A stretch of 64,000 bases of DNA from assembly GCA_023435745.1 (NCBI GenBank), contig JAEZMD010000018.1, positions 496,001-560,000 on the forward strand. Reading direction: 5' to 3'. Source of the DNA: Bacillota bacterium. Lineage in GTDB: Bacteria > Bacillota > Clostridia > Acetivibrionales > DTU013. The notes beneath the pieces are model-generated. The model was not told where the DNA came from. It did not search any database and saw only the letters and a list, made by a program, of their open reading frames with translations. Of the stretch, positions 8,088 to 16,544 are shown piece by piece; the first letter of the stretch is position 1, and the number at the start of each line of letters is the position of its first letter. Position numbers and translations under genes: made by a program.

Positions 8088-8852
8088 GTGACAAAATTGA
8101 TTTCGTGGAATGTCAATGGATTGAGAGCATGCTTAGGAAAGGGATTTCTTGAGTGGTTCAAGGCAGAGGATGCCGATATCGTCTGCCTTCAGGAGATAAA
8201 GCTGTCGGAAGGGCAGCTGCAGCTGGAACTGGAGGGGTATGATCAATTTTGGAATTATGCGAAGAGAAAGGGATATTCCGGAACTGCTGTTTTCACCAGA
8301 AACAGGCCCATTAGCGCAACCTGCGGCATTGGTATCGAGGAATATGACAATGAAGGAAGGGTTATTACTCTTGAGTTTGACGAATACTTTCTCGTTACCG
8401 TATACACGCCCAATTCACAGCGCGATCTGGTTCGGCTGCCTTACAGGATGATGTGGGAAGACGCTTTCCGCGGCTATTTGAAAAAGCTGGATGAAATTAA
8501 ACCTGTTATTATCTGCGGGGATCTGAATGTTGCCCATCAGGAAATTGATTTAAAGAATCCCGCCTCCAACAGAAAAAACGCCGGATTTTCCGACGAGGAG
8601 CGCGCCAAGTTTACTGAACTAATGGAAGCAGGCTTCATTGATACCTTCCGTTATTTTTATCCTGACAGGGAAAATGCATACACCTGGTGGTCCTATATGT
8701 TCAACGCCCGTGAGAAAAACGTCGGTTGGCGCATTGACTATTTTTGTGTGTCTGCCCGCCTGAAGGATCGACTGCTGTGTGCTAATATACAGGATAAGGT
8801 ATATGGCTCTGACCATTGCCCAGTAGAGCTCAGGCTTGCTAAAATGCCGTAA
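8088..8852 (+). CDS. exoA: Exodeoxyribonuclease III / AP endonuclease
   Basis: Mg2+-dependent base-excision-repair nuclease (Xth/ExoA type) that cleaves at abasic sites and degrades 3' ends. The 254-residue length is typical. Motifs read in order: LISWNVNGLRAC (residues 3-14), IVCLQEIKL with the metal-binding Glu, GYSGTAVFTR, IICGDLNVAHQEIDL, NVGWRIDYFCVS, and the terminal GSDHCPVEL with the catalytic Asp-His. It starts at a GTG preceded by a GGGGGG ribosome site. A small GCCGT-AAT-ACGGC hairpin overlaps its stop. Confidence 0.95.
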   Translation: MTKLISWNVNGLRACLGKGFLEWFKAEDADIVCLQEIKLSEGQLQLELEGYDQFWNYAKRKGYSGTAVFTRNRPISATCGIGIEEYDNEGRVITLEFDEYFLVTVYTPNSQRDLVRLPYRMMWEDAFRGYLKKLDEIKPVIICGDLNVAHQEIDLKNPASNRKNAGFSDEERAKFTELMEAGFIDTFRYFYPDRENAYTWWSYMFNAREKNVGWRIDYFCVSARLKDRLLCANIQDKVYGSDHCPVELRLAKMP

Positions 8853-8887
8853 TACGGCGTTAGAGAGGACTGCAAAATCGGTTACAT
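8851..8887. repeat. 37-bp imperfect direct repeat, copy 1
   Basis: Left copy; the last 18 bases (8870-8887) are identical to copy 2. See the enclosing gene-free region. Confidence 0.7.
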
Positions 8888-9375
8888 GTCACACATATGC
8901 GCCCTCATCGACAGCTTTCTTCGCCTTGTCTTACAGCATTTTATCTATGCCTTCCGATCCCTCTGCGCTTTCTAAAAACCGACAATACCGCGTTATAATA
9001 TTTAATCTTTCCTGCTGTCGATTTTGACCGCTTAAAAATCGGCGTAAAGGCATCACTCAAGCGACGTAACGTCTGTTAGGGCGCAAAGGAAAAGCTTCTA
9101 TATATCAGAGCGGTGAAAACTTCGCAGCGCACTACTCAAAATATCAAGTATAGGACGCAACCTTTAGTATTTTAATAATTTTTGCATTAAAAGTAGTAGA
9201 AAACAAGAGTTTATTGGCCAAAATTGCATCAGATTTGTCCTCTATTCGAAATTTTGTGCACCCCTCTCGTCAATACCACGTTGCGAAGGTCTGCAAAATC
9301 GGTTACATATAAAAATATGTATTCTCATTTAAGGCCTGCACGTCAGTACCGCGTCGGATAAGGTTGTCAATTCGG
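8853..9375. other. Gene-free 523-base region bounded by imperfect 37-bp direct repeats
   Basis: No convincing coding sequence in six frames. CTGCAAAATCGGTTACAT occurs at 8870-8887 and again at 9291-9308; including upstream flanks the copies span 8851-8887 and 9272-9308 (30 of 37 bases equal by hand count), and similarity fades further into the following ATATG/CTCAT bases. AATACCGCGTT-like sequence also appears at about 8985. It may be a decayed gene or mobile element remnant; I cannot name it. Confidence 0.6.
9272..9308. repeat. 37-bp imperfect direct repeat, copy 2
   Basis: Right copy; identical to copy 1 over 9291-9308. The copies are 421 bases apart. Confidence 0.7.
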
Positions 9376-11793
9376 TTATCCCCAAAAGTCCTGCAGCACT
9401 TCAGAGAGCAGACAGCCCTCGGAGGCCCTGGCGATCGGATTCCATTCGGGTGGGAGCAGGTCTTCGTAGACGTGGTAGGAGAAGCGTTCATCCAGCAGCA
9501 CCACCACGCCCATGTCCTCCTCTGTGCGGATGACGCGGCCTGCGGCCTGCAACACCCGGTTTATGCCGGGATAGGTATAAGCATATTCGAATCCGGCGCC
9601 TGTCTGATCGTCAAAGTGCTTTCGAATAATGTTTCGTTCATTACAAAGCTGAGGAAGGCCTACGCCAACGATGATTGCACCTGAGAGTCTGTCGCCGGTC
9701 AGGTCGATGCCCTCGCCGAAAACTCCGCCCATGACCGCAAATCCGACCAGACTCGTTTCTCCGAAGCTGTCGAACTCATTCAGAAATTCCTGCCTGGCGG
9801 CCTCCGACATGCCGGGGATCTGATAGATCGTTCTAATATCGGTATTGACTCCCATAAAGCGATAATAGACTTCATTGAGGTATTCGAAGGACGGGAAGAA
9901 AACCATATAATTGCCGGTCCTGGCCGACGCGGTTTCCAGTATTGCCCCGGCAATTCTGTCATACGAGGAAGACCTTGTTTTGTATTTTGTTGAGATTGTA
10001 TCATCCACATAAACACAAAGATTCTCCTTCGGGAACGGGGATGGGATGGTCAGGACCTCCGCATCGCTTCCACCGCCCAGCATAGCTGTATAATAGCGGA
10101 TCGGGGAGAGGGTAGCGGAAAACAGCACCGAAGAGCGTCCCTTATCCATTGCTTCCCGAAGCAGACTGGAGGGATCCACGCAGAACAGCTTGATCTTAAA
10201 ATCTCCTGAGGTCTTATCATAACAGGTCACATATTTTTCATCATAAAACTCTGCTATCTTCACAAAATGCAAGCCTTCATAGTATATATCCAAAAGCTCA
10301 TCCATGAATGAGATCGGAGAATTTTCCGACAATCTGTGAGACAGATCCTCAGTAAATCGGTTCAGGTACTCTACCAGCTCATCCGGACGGGATCTGCGCA
10401 CCTTGTAAAAGATTTTTGCATCGCTGTCCTCAGTGGCCAGCTCTTTGGCTGTCTTTTGAAAACACTTGTATATTTGGTCCGCAAGCATGGAAATCTCCGG
10501 GAGTTCAACCTTCGCGAGCCGCTTCAGTTCAAAAAAGGCCCGCCTGGACAGCTCCGAAGAATACATTTCTCTTGCCCGGTCAACCAGATTGTGTGCTTCA
10601 TCAATCAGGAAGCAGTAGCTGCCTCGGCGGTTGAAAAACCGTTTCAGATAGACTCTGGGATCAAAAAGGTAGTTATAGTCGCAAATTATCACATCACACC
10701 AGAGAGAAAGGTCCAGTGTCAGTTCAAAAGGGCAGACCGTATGCTTACGAGCATATTTTTCGATAGTTGGCTTGTCAAGGACATCTTCGGTTAAAGCATC
10801 CGCGACCGCCTTTTTTATTTTCCCGAAATAATTCTTCGCATATTCGCAGCTGTCCGGATTGCAGCTGTGCCCCGTGTCGAAGCAGATTTTTTCCTTCGCC
10901 GATATGGTGAGCGACTTCATACTTAGCCCATTCTCCCGCATATCGGAAACTGCCTTTTCAGCCAATGAACGGGTGGTGGTTTTCGCAGTCAGATAAAACA
11001 CCTTTGAAACGAGGCCATCCCCGACTGCTCTGACTGCGGGATACAGGGATGCGATGGTCTTGCCGGTACCGGTCGGAGCTTGTGCGAAAAGTATTTCACC
11101 ATTTTCAACCGCGTCGTATACGCTGTCGATCATTTCACGCTGTCCCTGTCTGTAGCCGGAGTATGGAAATCCAAGTTCCAGGATGGAGCTGTCGCGGGTA
11201 GAATACCAGCTGTGGATCATCTCCTGCCAGGATAAAAACTCCTGTGCCAACGGCATGAAGAATTCTTCCAGAGCGTCTTCGCTGTAAATATCGACGAAGG
11301 ATTTTTCACGTTTCTCATGCAGTTGATAATAGGTGAGCCGGATTGCAATGTAATCCAGGCCGTAAAGCGATGCGAACATGCAGCCGTAGCATTTGGCCTG
11401 TGCCCAATGAAGGGGGTTATGGTCGTGTTCGATACGGTCCAGCGAAAGTGTGGTCGTTTTGATCTCATGTATCGCAATGCCGGACGCATCCCTCAACACA
11501 CCGTCTATGCGGCCGATGATCTCCAGATCGACGTTTTTGCCTTCCAAACGGTAACTGATCGGAACCTCGGCTTCGTAGATGTCTCCTTCCGTCAGTGTAT
11601 CCTGCAGAAGCTTCCTTACTGCGGCATGGCCTCTGGTGCCCTCGACCGCTCTTGCGGAGGAAAAGAGTCCGGCTGACAGATCGCCTGATTGCATGGTATA
11701 GTCAAGTAGATTCTGGATGGATACGGTAACAGTTTTTTTGCTTCCGGCTGCTTCATCCCCCGGATGAATGCCTTTTGACGGTTCATTCTTCAA
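9376..11793 (-). CDS. PD-(D/E)XK nuclease fused to XPD/DinG-like Fe-S helicase
   Basis: About 805 residues. The first 220 look like a RecB/Cas4-type PD-(D/E)XK nuclease: EVPISYRLEG, GRIDGVL (about 94-100), IHEIKTT (about 108-114) and QAKCYG (about 132). A superfamily 2 helicase follows: Walker A QAPTGTGKT (about 238-246), four Cys in KICF, CNPDSC and VCPFE for a [4Fe-4S] cluster, the DEAH box FLIDEAHN, and late motifs VLFSATL and QAAGRVIRTEED. It should unwind and cut DNA in repair. I chose the TTG at 11793 (GGAAGG site upstream), since the longer form would run into the divergent engB gene. Confidence 0.85.
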   Translation of the reverse strand: MKNEPSKGIHPGDEAAGSKKTVTVSIQNLLDYTMQSGDLSAGLFSSARAVEGTRGHAAVRKLLQDTLTEGDIYEAEVPISYRLEGKNVDLEIIGRIDGVLRDASGIAIHEIKTTTLSLDRIEHDHNPLHWAQAKCYGCMFASLYGLDYIAIRLTYYQLHEKREKSFVDIYSEDALEEFFMPLAQEFLSWQEMIHSWYSTRDSSILELGFPYSGYRQGQREMIDSVYDAVENGEILFAQAPTGTGKTIASLYPAVRAVGDGLVSKVFYLTAKTTTRSLAEKAVSDMRENGLSMKSLTISAKEKICFDTGHSCNPDSCEYAKNYFGKIKKAVADALTEDVLDKPTIEKYARKHTVCPFELTLDLSLWCDVIICDYNYLFDPRVYLKRFFNRRGSYCFLIDEAHNLVDRAREMYSSELSRRAFFELKRLAKVELPEISMLADQIYKCFQKTAKELATEDSDAKIFYKVRRSRPDELVEYLNRFTEDLSHRLSENSPISFMDELLDIYYEGLHFVKIAEFYDEKYVTCYDKTSGDFKIKLFCVDPSSLLREAMDKGRSSVLFSATLSPIRYYTAMLGGGSDAEVLTIPSPFPKENLCVYVDDTISTKYKTRSSSYDRIAGAILETASARTGNYMVFFPSFEYLNEVYYRFMGVNTDIRTIYQIPGMSEAARQEFLNEFDSFGETSLVGFAVMGGVFGEGIDLTGDRLSGAIIVGVGLPQLCNERNIIRKHFDDQTGAGFEYAYTYPGINRVLQAAGRVIRTEEDMGVVVLLDERFSYHVYEDLLPPEWNPIARASEGCLLSEVLQDFWG

Positions 11794-11897
11794 TTGCAGC
11801 TTCCTTCCCGTGCATGTTTGCAAATTCGTTTTTTTTAGTATAATAGAATAATATAATACTTGTCGGGGAATGAAAAGAGAAACAAGGAGAATGAATT

Positions 11898-12617
11898 GTG
11901 GACTTAAGTAAAGCAAAATATGAATCAACGGCAGTCAGGCCGAACCAGTATCCTGCCGGAAGTATGCCGGAGATTGCCCTGGTTGGCAGATCCAATGTAG
12001 GTAAATCCACTATAATCAATACGCTTTTAAACAGAAAAGGTATCGCACGAGTTTCATCAGAACCGGGGAAGACCAGAGGGATCAATTTCTATAATATTGA
12101 TGAGGTGCTCTACCTTGTCGATCTTCCCGGCTATGGGTATGCCAGGGTTTCGAAGGATGAGAAGGCAAAGTGGGGAAAGATGATAGAGACCTATCTGAAT
12201 TCCCGCCGTCAGTTGGAAATGGCAGTGCTGCTGGTCGATATCAGACATGCGCCAAGCGAAGATGACAAAATGATGTACCAATGGATCACGGGACGGGGGC
12301 TCAGACATCTGGTGGTTGCCACGAAAACGGATAAGATATCCCGGGGTCAGATCCATAGCAGGCTGCAGGAAATTAAAAAGGTGTTGGGACTGACGAAGGA
12401 GGATACGGTGATAGCCTATTCCTCCGAGACTAAGCAGGGAAAGGATGAGATTTGGGAAGCGATCAGGGCCATTCTCGACGGCTCGGGCAGTATGAGCGGC
12501 ACAAGCGGTATGAGCGGCACGAGCAGCATGAGCGACGAAGTCAATACGAGTGGTAAAAACGGCACGGGCGGCTCGGACAGTACTGTTGTCGCAGCTCTCC
12601 CGGATGGCAGCCGTTAA
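11898..12617 (+). CDS. engB: Ribosome biogenesis GTP-binding protein EngB/YsxC, with unusual Gly/Ser/Met tail
   Basis: Essential GTPase for late 50S ribosome assembly. Motifs are G1 GRSNVGKST, the switch I region with GKTRGINFY, G3 DLPGYGYARV, G4 TKTDK and the VLLVDIRH segment. The usual protein is about 195-205 residues; here it is 239, with a C-terminal extension of about 40 residues made of Gly, Ser, Thr and Met (repeated MSGTSG-like steps) encoded by imperfect short tandem repeats. The GTG start has AAGGAGA seven bases upstream. It is followed by a DNA glycosylase gene one base after its stop, implying coupling. Confidence 0.93.
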   Translation: MDLSKAKYESTAVRPNQYPAGSMPEIALVGRSNVGKSTIINTLLNRKGIARVSSEPGKTRGINFYNIDEVLYLVDLPGYGYARVSKDEKAKWGKMIETYLNSRRQLEMAVLLVDIRHAPSEDDKMMYQWITGRGLRHLVVATKTDKISRGQIHSRLQEIKKVLGLTKEDTVIAYSSETKQGKDEIWEAIRAILDGSGSMSGTSGMSGTSSMSDEVNTSGKNGTGGSDSTVVAALPDGSR

Positions 12618-12618
12618 C

Positions 12619-13113
12619 ATGATCTATTCATTTCCGCCGATAGTATCGGATAATTGCAAAGTGCTGCTGCTTGGAACCATGCCGGGGGTTGAGTCGCTCA
12701 GAAGGCAGCAGTATTACGGCTACAGGCATAATGCGTTCTGGCGCATCATTTATGCGCTTTTTGGCCGGGAGCCTGAAGAGGAATATGAAAAACGGAAGTC
12801 CTTCCTGCTGGAGCATAATATAGCGGTGTGGGATGTATTGAAGGCATGTGAACGGGAAGGCAGCAGCGACAGTGATATTAAGCAGCCTGTGCCCAATGAT
12901 TTTAAAAGCCTGTATCTGAGATACCCCAACATAAGTAGCGTGTGCTTCAACGGAGGACCGGCAGCCAGATTTTACAAACGTTTCGTCGGAAAAACGGGAG
13001 AGGTCGGTTCACCCAAAGACTTTTACCACCTGCCGTCCACCAGTCCCGCCTATACAATTCCTTTTGAAAAAAAGCTGGAACAGTGGCAATTGCTTTTGCA
13101 ACTGCTTCGTTGA
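12619..13113 (+). CDS. DNA-deoxyinosine (hypoxanthine) glycosylase-like protein, UDG superfamily
   Basis: Base-excision enzyme likely removing hypoxanthine (deaminated adenine) from DNA. The 164-residue protein begins with the family N-terminus SFPPIV, then KVLLLGTMPGVESLRRQQYY (motif 1), HNAFWRII, and an AVWDVLKACEREGSSDSDI stretch; the C-terminal LPSTSPAY carries the UDG motif 2 role. This arrangement fits UDG family 6 rather than Ung. The ATG lies one base beyond the engB stop without its own strong ribosome site, suggesting translational coupling; an in-frame ATG at 12604 is the alternative. Confidence 0.8.
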   Translation: MIYSFPPIVSDNCKVLLLGTMPGVESLRRQQYYGYRHNAFWRIIYALFGREPEEEYEKRKSFLLEHNIAVWDVLKACEREGSSDSDIKQPVPNDFKSLYLRYPNISSVCFNGGPAARFYKRFVGKTGEVGSPKDFYHLPSTSPAYTIPFEKKLEQWQLLLQLLR

Positions 13114-13138
13114 CCGGTCGCTACTGTCCAGACAGTAC

Positions 13139-13346
13139 ATTGAGCTATTGTACAATATAAGGAAACCATAGCGGAATGAAGCTTAGAGATATATAGTCAG
13201 AGCGAGGATAAGCAAGTCGACTGTCTGAGCAAAATGCTTTCATATCAATACCTTTAGAAGCATTTTGCGAGTTTCGACTTGCCCGAGCTGAACTATATAG
13301 CTCTTGCAAATGCAGCTTTGTTTCTGTTATTGTACAATAGCTCAAT
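13139..13346. repeat. 208-bp foldback element with 19-bp perfect terminal inverted repeats
   Basis: ATTGAGCTATTGTACAATA (13139-13157) is the exact reverse complement of 13328-13346. Inside, TATATAGT/ACTATATA (13190-13197/13292-13299), GCAAGTCGA/TCGACTTGC (13212-13220/13274-13282) and GCAAAATGCTT/AAGCATTTTGC (13229-13239/13258-13268) pair in register, so the whole unit can fold into one long hairpin. No open reading frame and no clear target-site duplication. It looks like a MITE or similar non-autonomous element. The rest of the 401-base spacer has a small TACTGTC-CA-GACAGTA hairpin on the left. Confidence 0.8.
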
Positions 13347-13426
13347 AAATACTTGGTCTACTCAGCCAGCTGCTCCGCTGACGCATTTTTAATGAACTTG
13401 TAACCAAATGACACAAAAATTCGTGG

Positions 13427-13432
13427 TATAAT
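13427..13432 (+). promoter_or_regulatory. Candidate -10 (TATAAT) for the SH3-domain gene
   Basis: TATAAT 83 bases before the start. No matching -35 at 16-18 bases. Between them lie two similar GTACATCRCCATT segments 22 bases apart (about 13457 and 13479), possible regulator sites. Confidence 0.35.
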
Positions 13433-13514
13433 ATAGACAACGAGGAAATTTTATGGTGTACATCGCCATTAACAGGCGTACATCACCATTCTACAAAGGA
13501 AAAGGGGGATTCAT

Positions 13515-14096
13515 ATGAAACGCCGATATAAAATCCTTACAGTCGCAGTGCTTATCATACTTGCCATCTCACTGAGCATGAATATTGTCTCTGCAGTCAC
13601 CCAGAACGCAGAGCCCGGTTCCGATCAGGATCCAATCGTCAGTAAAAGCTACGTTGATGCAGCAATAAACCAATTATCATCAAAGCTCCAGTCTTTGCTT
13701 AATGAGGTCGGCGCATTGAAAACACAGAACACCCAGCTGACGACGAAGCTGACAAGTCAGGAGCAGACAATCAAGGCATTGCAGACGGAACTGAAGGCAG
13801 TGAAGGAAGGCGTCAAAGGCTCCGGATCAACCGGCTCAGGGACCTCAGAGTCAGGCGGTAACACAGGTACTCCCGGCGGGACAGCGACTGCGCCGACGAC
13901 ACTTGGCACAGGAGTAATTAAAACAGCAGTCGTCAATTTACGCGCACAGCCGAATACCACATCAACCATAGTGGGTAAGCTGCTCTTGAATAACACCGTA
14001 ACGCTGGTATCCAAAACCGGTAACTGGTATCAGGTAAAGACCGCCAGCGGAAAGACAGGATATATCAGAGAAGATTTACTTACAGTAAAAAAATAA
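13515..14096 (+). CDS. Exported coiled-coil protein with C-terminal bacterial SH3 domain
   Basis: 193 residues. An N-terminal signal/anchor (ILTVAVLIILAISLSMNIVSA), then a Gln/Leu/Lys coiled coil (INQLSSKLQSLLNEVGALKT to about residue 98), a Gly/Ser/Thr linker, and a single SH3b domain at the C-terminus (VVNLRAQPNTTSTIVGKLL, NWYQVKTASGKTGYI). SH3b domains of this type bind peptidoglycan, so the protein is probably an envelope-attached factor. GGGGG precedes the ATG. It stands alone behind the foldback element and faces the convergent phosphorylase gene. Confidence 0.8.
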   Translation: MKRRYKILTVAVLIILAISLSMNIVSAVTQNAEPGSDQDPIVSKSYVDAAINQLSSKLQSLLNEVGALKTQNTQLTTKLTSQEQTIKALQTELKAVKEGVKGSGSTGSGTSESGGNTGTPGGTATAPTTLGTGVIKTAVVNLRAQPNTTSTIVGKLLLNNTVTLVSKTGNWYQVKTASGKTGYIREDLLTVKK

Positions 14097-14097
14097 T

Positions 14098-14153
14098 GTG
14101 AAGCTTATAACGAACTGGCGGGAGACATTTCTGCAGCCCCGTTACAGCTTCAC
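14098..14153. terminator. Hairpin between convergent SH3 and epimerase-phosphorylase genes
   Basis: GTGAAGCT (14098-14105) pairs with AGCTTCAC (14146-14153), with TAACG/CGTTA extending the stem after a small bulge. It overlaps the last codons of the phosphorylase gene. No strong T-run, so terminator function is uncertain. Confidence 0.35.
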
Positions 14154-16529
14154 CTTGCCGTTCTTTATCAGTTCCAGATTTTTATCGATGAGGCTGCTTC
14201 TGATCTGCACACATTCGTAGGATATGAGCGGATCCTCCGGTGTGTTGAGCACATAGTCCAGCATTTTGTCTATGGAGGTTCTTGCTACGTGCATCCGTGT
14301 GTCTGAGGAGGCGTAATAGATTAGAAGCTCGCCATTGTCTCTGGCTACTGCGCCGTTGCAGAAGATAACATTGGATACGTCTCCGATCCTTTCCTCGCCT
14401 TCGGGTGCGATCAGGAAGCCTCCCGGCCTATGGGTGACCACGTGTGGGTTCCGAAGGTCGGAAAGGAATGCGTATACCACATAGCGCAGTCCTGCCGCGG
14501 TATTCCTGACACCGTGTGCGATATGCAGCCAGCCTTTTTTTGTTTTGATTGGCGCAGGCCCCTGACCATTTTTTACTTCCTTGATGGTATGGTATTCCTT
14601 GCACTCCATCAGAGTTTCTTCATCGATGCGGGCGTTCTCCATGGAGTCTGTAAGCCCCCAGCCAATGCCGCCGCCTTTTCCGGTTTCGATAAAGCCGTCC
14701 TGCGGTCTGGTATAGAGGGCATATTTTCTATCGACAAATTCCGGATGAAGTACAACATTTCTCTGTTGAGGAGATTTTGTCTTCAAATCGGGGAGACGCT
14801 CCCACGTCTTTAAATCTCTGGTGCGAGCTATACCACAGGCAGCCACTGCGCTTGAGGTGTCACCGAACGGAGCGTCCGGATCCTTGCGCTCTGTGCAGAA
14901 CAAGCCGTACATCCAGCCGTCCTCATGCTTTGTGATCCTCATATCATAAACATTCACGTCGGGATTCTCTGTTTGCGGCATCACAATGGGATAATCCCAG
15001 AATTTGAAATGGTCAATGCCATTATCGCTTTCCGCTATGGCAAAGAAGGATTTGCGGTCATTTCCCTCAACACGGGCCACCAGATATATCCTGCCGTCAA
15101 GCTCAACAGCTCCCGCATTGAATACGCAGTTTACTCCAATGCGTTCCATAAGCCAGGGGTTTGTTCTTTCATCCAGATCATATTTCCAGAAAACAGGGAT
15201 ATGATCGCGGGTCAGAACCGGATTCTCAAATCTCTCAAATATCCCGTTCCCGACGCTCTTTGGCGTATTGCTGAGCTGCGTGACCGTATTGTATTCCTGC
15301 ATCAGCAGGTTGAGTCTTTTTTCAAAGGCTTGGCTGGACACTCTTGAAACTATCTCAAAGCACATTCTGCTGTTGTGATACGGGCATTTCCATGAACCGG
15401 CTTTTTCCTCGCTGGTAAGTTCCGAGCCGTCCCGTGTGACTCCCCAATACCACTCGCCGTTTTCACGGTCGACAAGATATTTTTGGATAAACTTCCATGT
15501 TTTCAATGCTTCGTCCAGGTATGCTTCATCGCCGGTGATCTGCCAGGCGTTGAAGAAACCAACCACTGCTTCTGCCTGAGGCCACCAATCCTTCCGGTCA
15601 TCAATTCCGGAAGACTCCATCTCATAGTATATACCGCCGTTGGCATGGTCCAGACCGTTTGCGCGCACCTCCTGCGCCATGCGGACAGCCGCTGTTTTTG
15701 CTTTCTCCAGCAACTCCGGATCTCCAAGAACATCTGCCGATTCATAGATGAGCCAGCTGCCTTCGATATTATGCCCATACGAATAGACATCGGCACAGGA
15801 AGTCCAGTCCATTGTAAAGAATAAGTCAAAGCTCCATGTTTCATGATTAATGATATGCTCAAGCAGAACTATCAGCAGCGAACGGAGGCTTTCTCTGAGC
15901 TGCGGGGAATCATGCACTCTCAGAAGGTTTGTATAGGCCTCCATTACGTGCAGATGTGTATTCATCGACTTGGGTACATTCATATCCTTGTCGCTCAGAC
16001 TCATATCGGTAAGTGCGGACCAATCCTGCTCAAGCGCTTCTATATATCCTCCGTACACCCTGTCACGGGCATGCTTTTCCAGGCTCTCATACAGCTTGAG
16101 CGCCAGATCCAGAGCTTCAGTTTCGCCGAAAGCCCTGTAGTATTCGGACAGGCCGTAGATCGCAAAGGCTACCGAATACACCTGGTTTTTGGCGTCTATG
16201 GGCTGACCCTTGTGGTCGAGCATCCAGTATACACCGTAATTTTTATTATCTATGAAATGCTTTTTAATATATTCATAGGCCCGCCGGGCAATGTGCAGGT
16301 ACTTTTCCTGAGAATAAAGCCGGTAGGCGGCGGAAAAGGTCCAGAGTATCCTGAAATTGAGAACTGAAGCCTTGGCATAATCGGCTTTTATTTTCAGGTC
16401 ATGAGAAATATAGCCATAAAATCCGCCATATTCGTTATCCTGTGAATAATTGATCCAAAACTCCAGAATATTGTCTCTCAGTTCTTTTTCTATTTCAGAC
16501 TTAAATCGATTAAGCATATCATTTTCCAA
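14142..16529 (-). CDS. Fusion of cellobiose/mannobiose 2-epimerase and GH130 mannosylglucose phosphorylase
   Basis: About 795 residues with two complete enzymes. Residues 1-395 form an AGE-fold 2-epimerase: the signature MNTHLHVMEAYTNLLR, YGHNIEGSWL and KCPYHNSRMCFE supply the usual His residues. Residues 400-795 are a full-length GH130 phosphorylase: GNGIFERFENPVLT, NPWLMERIGVNCVFNAGA, VYDMRI with the catalytic Asp, and NGQGPAPIKT. In known mannan catabolism, epimerase turns beta-1,4-mannobiose into mannosylglucose, which the phosphorylase splits to mannose-1-phosphate and glucose. No signal peptide. The TTG at 16529 has GAGGTGG upstream. It lies 15 bases after a second GH130 gene. Confidence 0.9.
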   Translation of the reverse strand: MENDMLNRFKSEIEKELRDNILEFWINYSQDNEYGGFYGYISHDLKIKADYAKASVLNFRILWTFSAAYRLYSQEKYLHIARRAYEYIKKHFIDNKNYGVYWMLDHKGQPIDAKNQVYSVAFAIYGLSEYYRAFGETEALDLALKLYESLEKHARDRVYGGYIEALEQDWSALTDMSLSDKDMNVPKSMNTHLHVMEAYTNLLRVHDSPQLRESLRSLLIVLLEHIINHETWSFDLFFTMDWTSCADVYSYGHNIEGSWLIYESADVLGDPELLEKAKTAAVRMAQEVRANGLDHANGGIYYEMESSGIDDRKDWWPQAEAVVGFFNAWQITGDEAYLDEALKTWKFIQKYLVDRENGEWYWGVTRDGSELTSEEKAGSWKCPYHNSRMCFEIVSRVSSQAFEKRLNLLMQEYNTVTQLSNTPKSVGNGIFERFENPVLTRDHIPVFWKYDLDERTNPWLMERIGVNCVFNAGAVELDGRIYLVARVEGNDRKSFFAIAESDNGIDHFKFWDYPIVMPQTENPDVNVYDMRITKHEDGWMYGLFCTERKDPDAPFGDTSSAVAACGIARTRDLKTWERLPDLKTKSPQQRNVVLHPEFVDRKYALYTRPQDGFIETGKGGGIGWGLTDSMENARIDEETLMECKEYHTIKEVKNGQGPAPIKTKKGWLHIAHGVRNTAAGLRYVVYAFLSDLRNPHVVTHRPGGFLIAPEGEERIGDVSNVIFCNGAVARDNGELLIYYASSDTRMHVARTSIDKMLDYVLNTPEDPLISYECVQIRSSLIDKNLELIKNGKVKL

Positions 16530-16544
16530 ACAAACCACCTCTGA

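Noticed and set aside
10336..10794. 152-residue plus-strand frame inside the helicase gene
   Set aside because: Opposite strand of the nuclease-helicase CDS, without ribosome site or family features.
13130..13352. Target-site duplication flanking the foldback element
   Set aside because: The bases just outside the two 19-bp ends (TAC on the left, AAA on the right) do not match.
15843..16367. 174-residue plus-strand frame inside the epimerase-phosphorylase
   Set aside because: Shadow of the epimerase domain on the minus strand.
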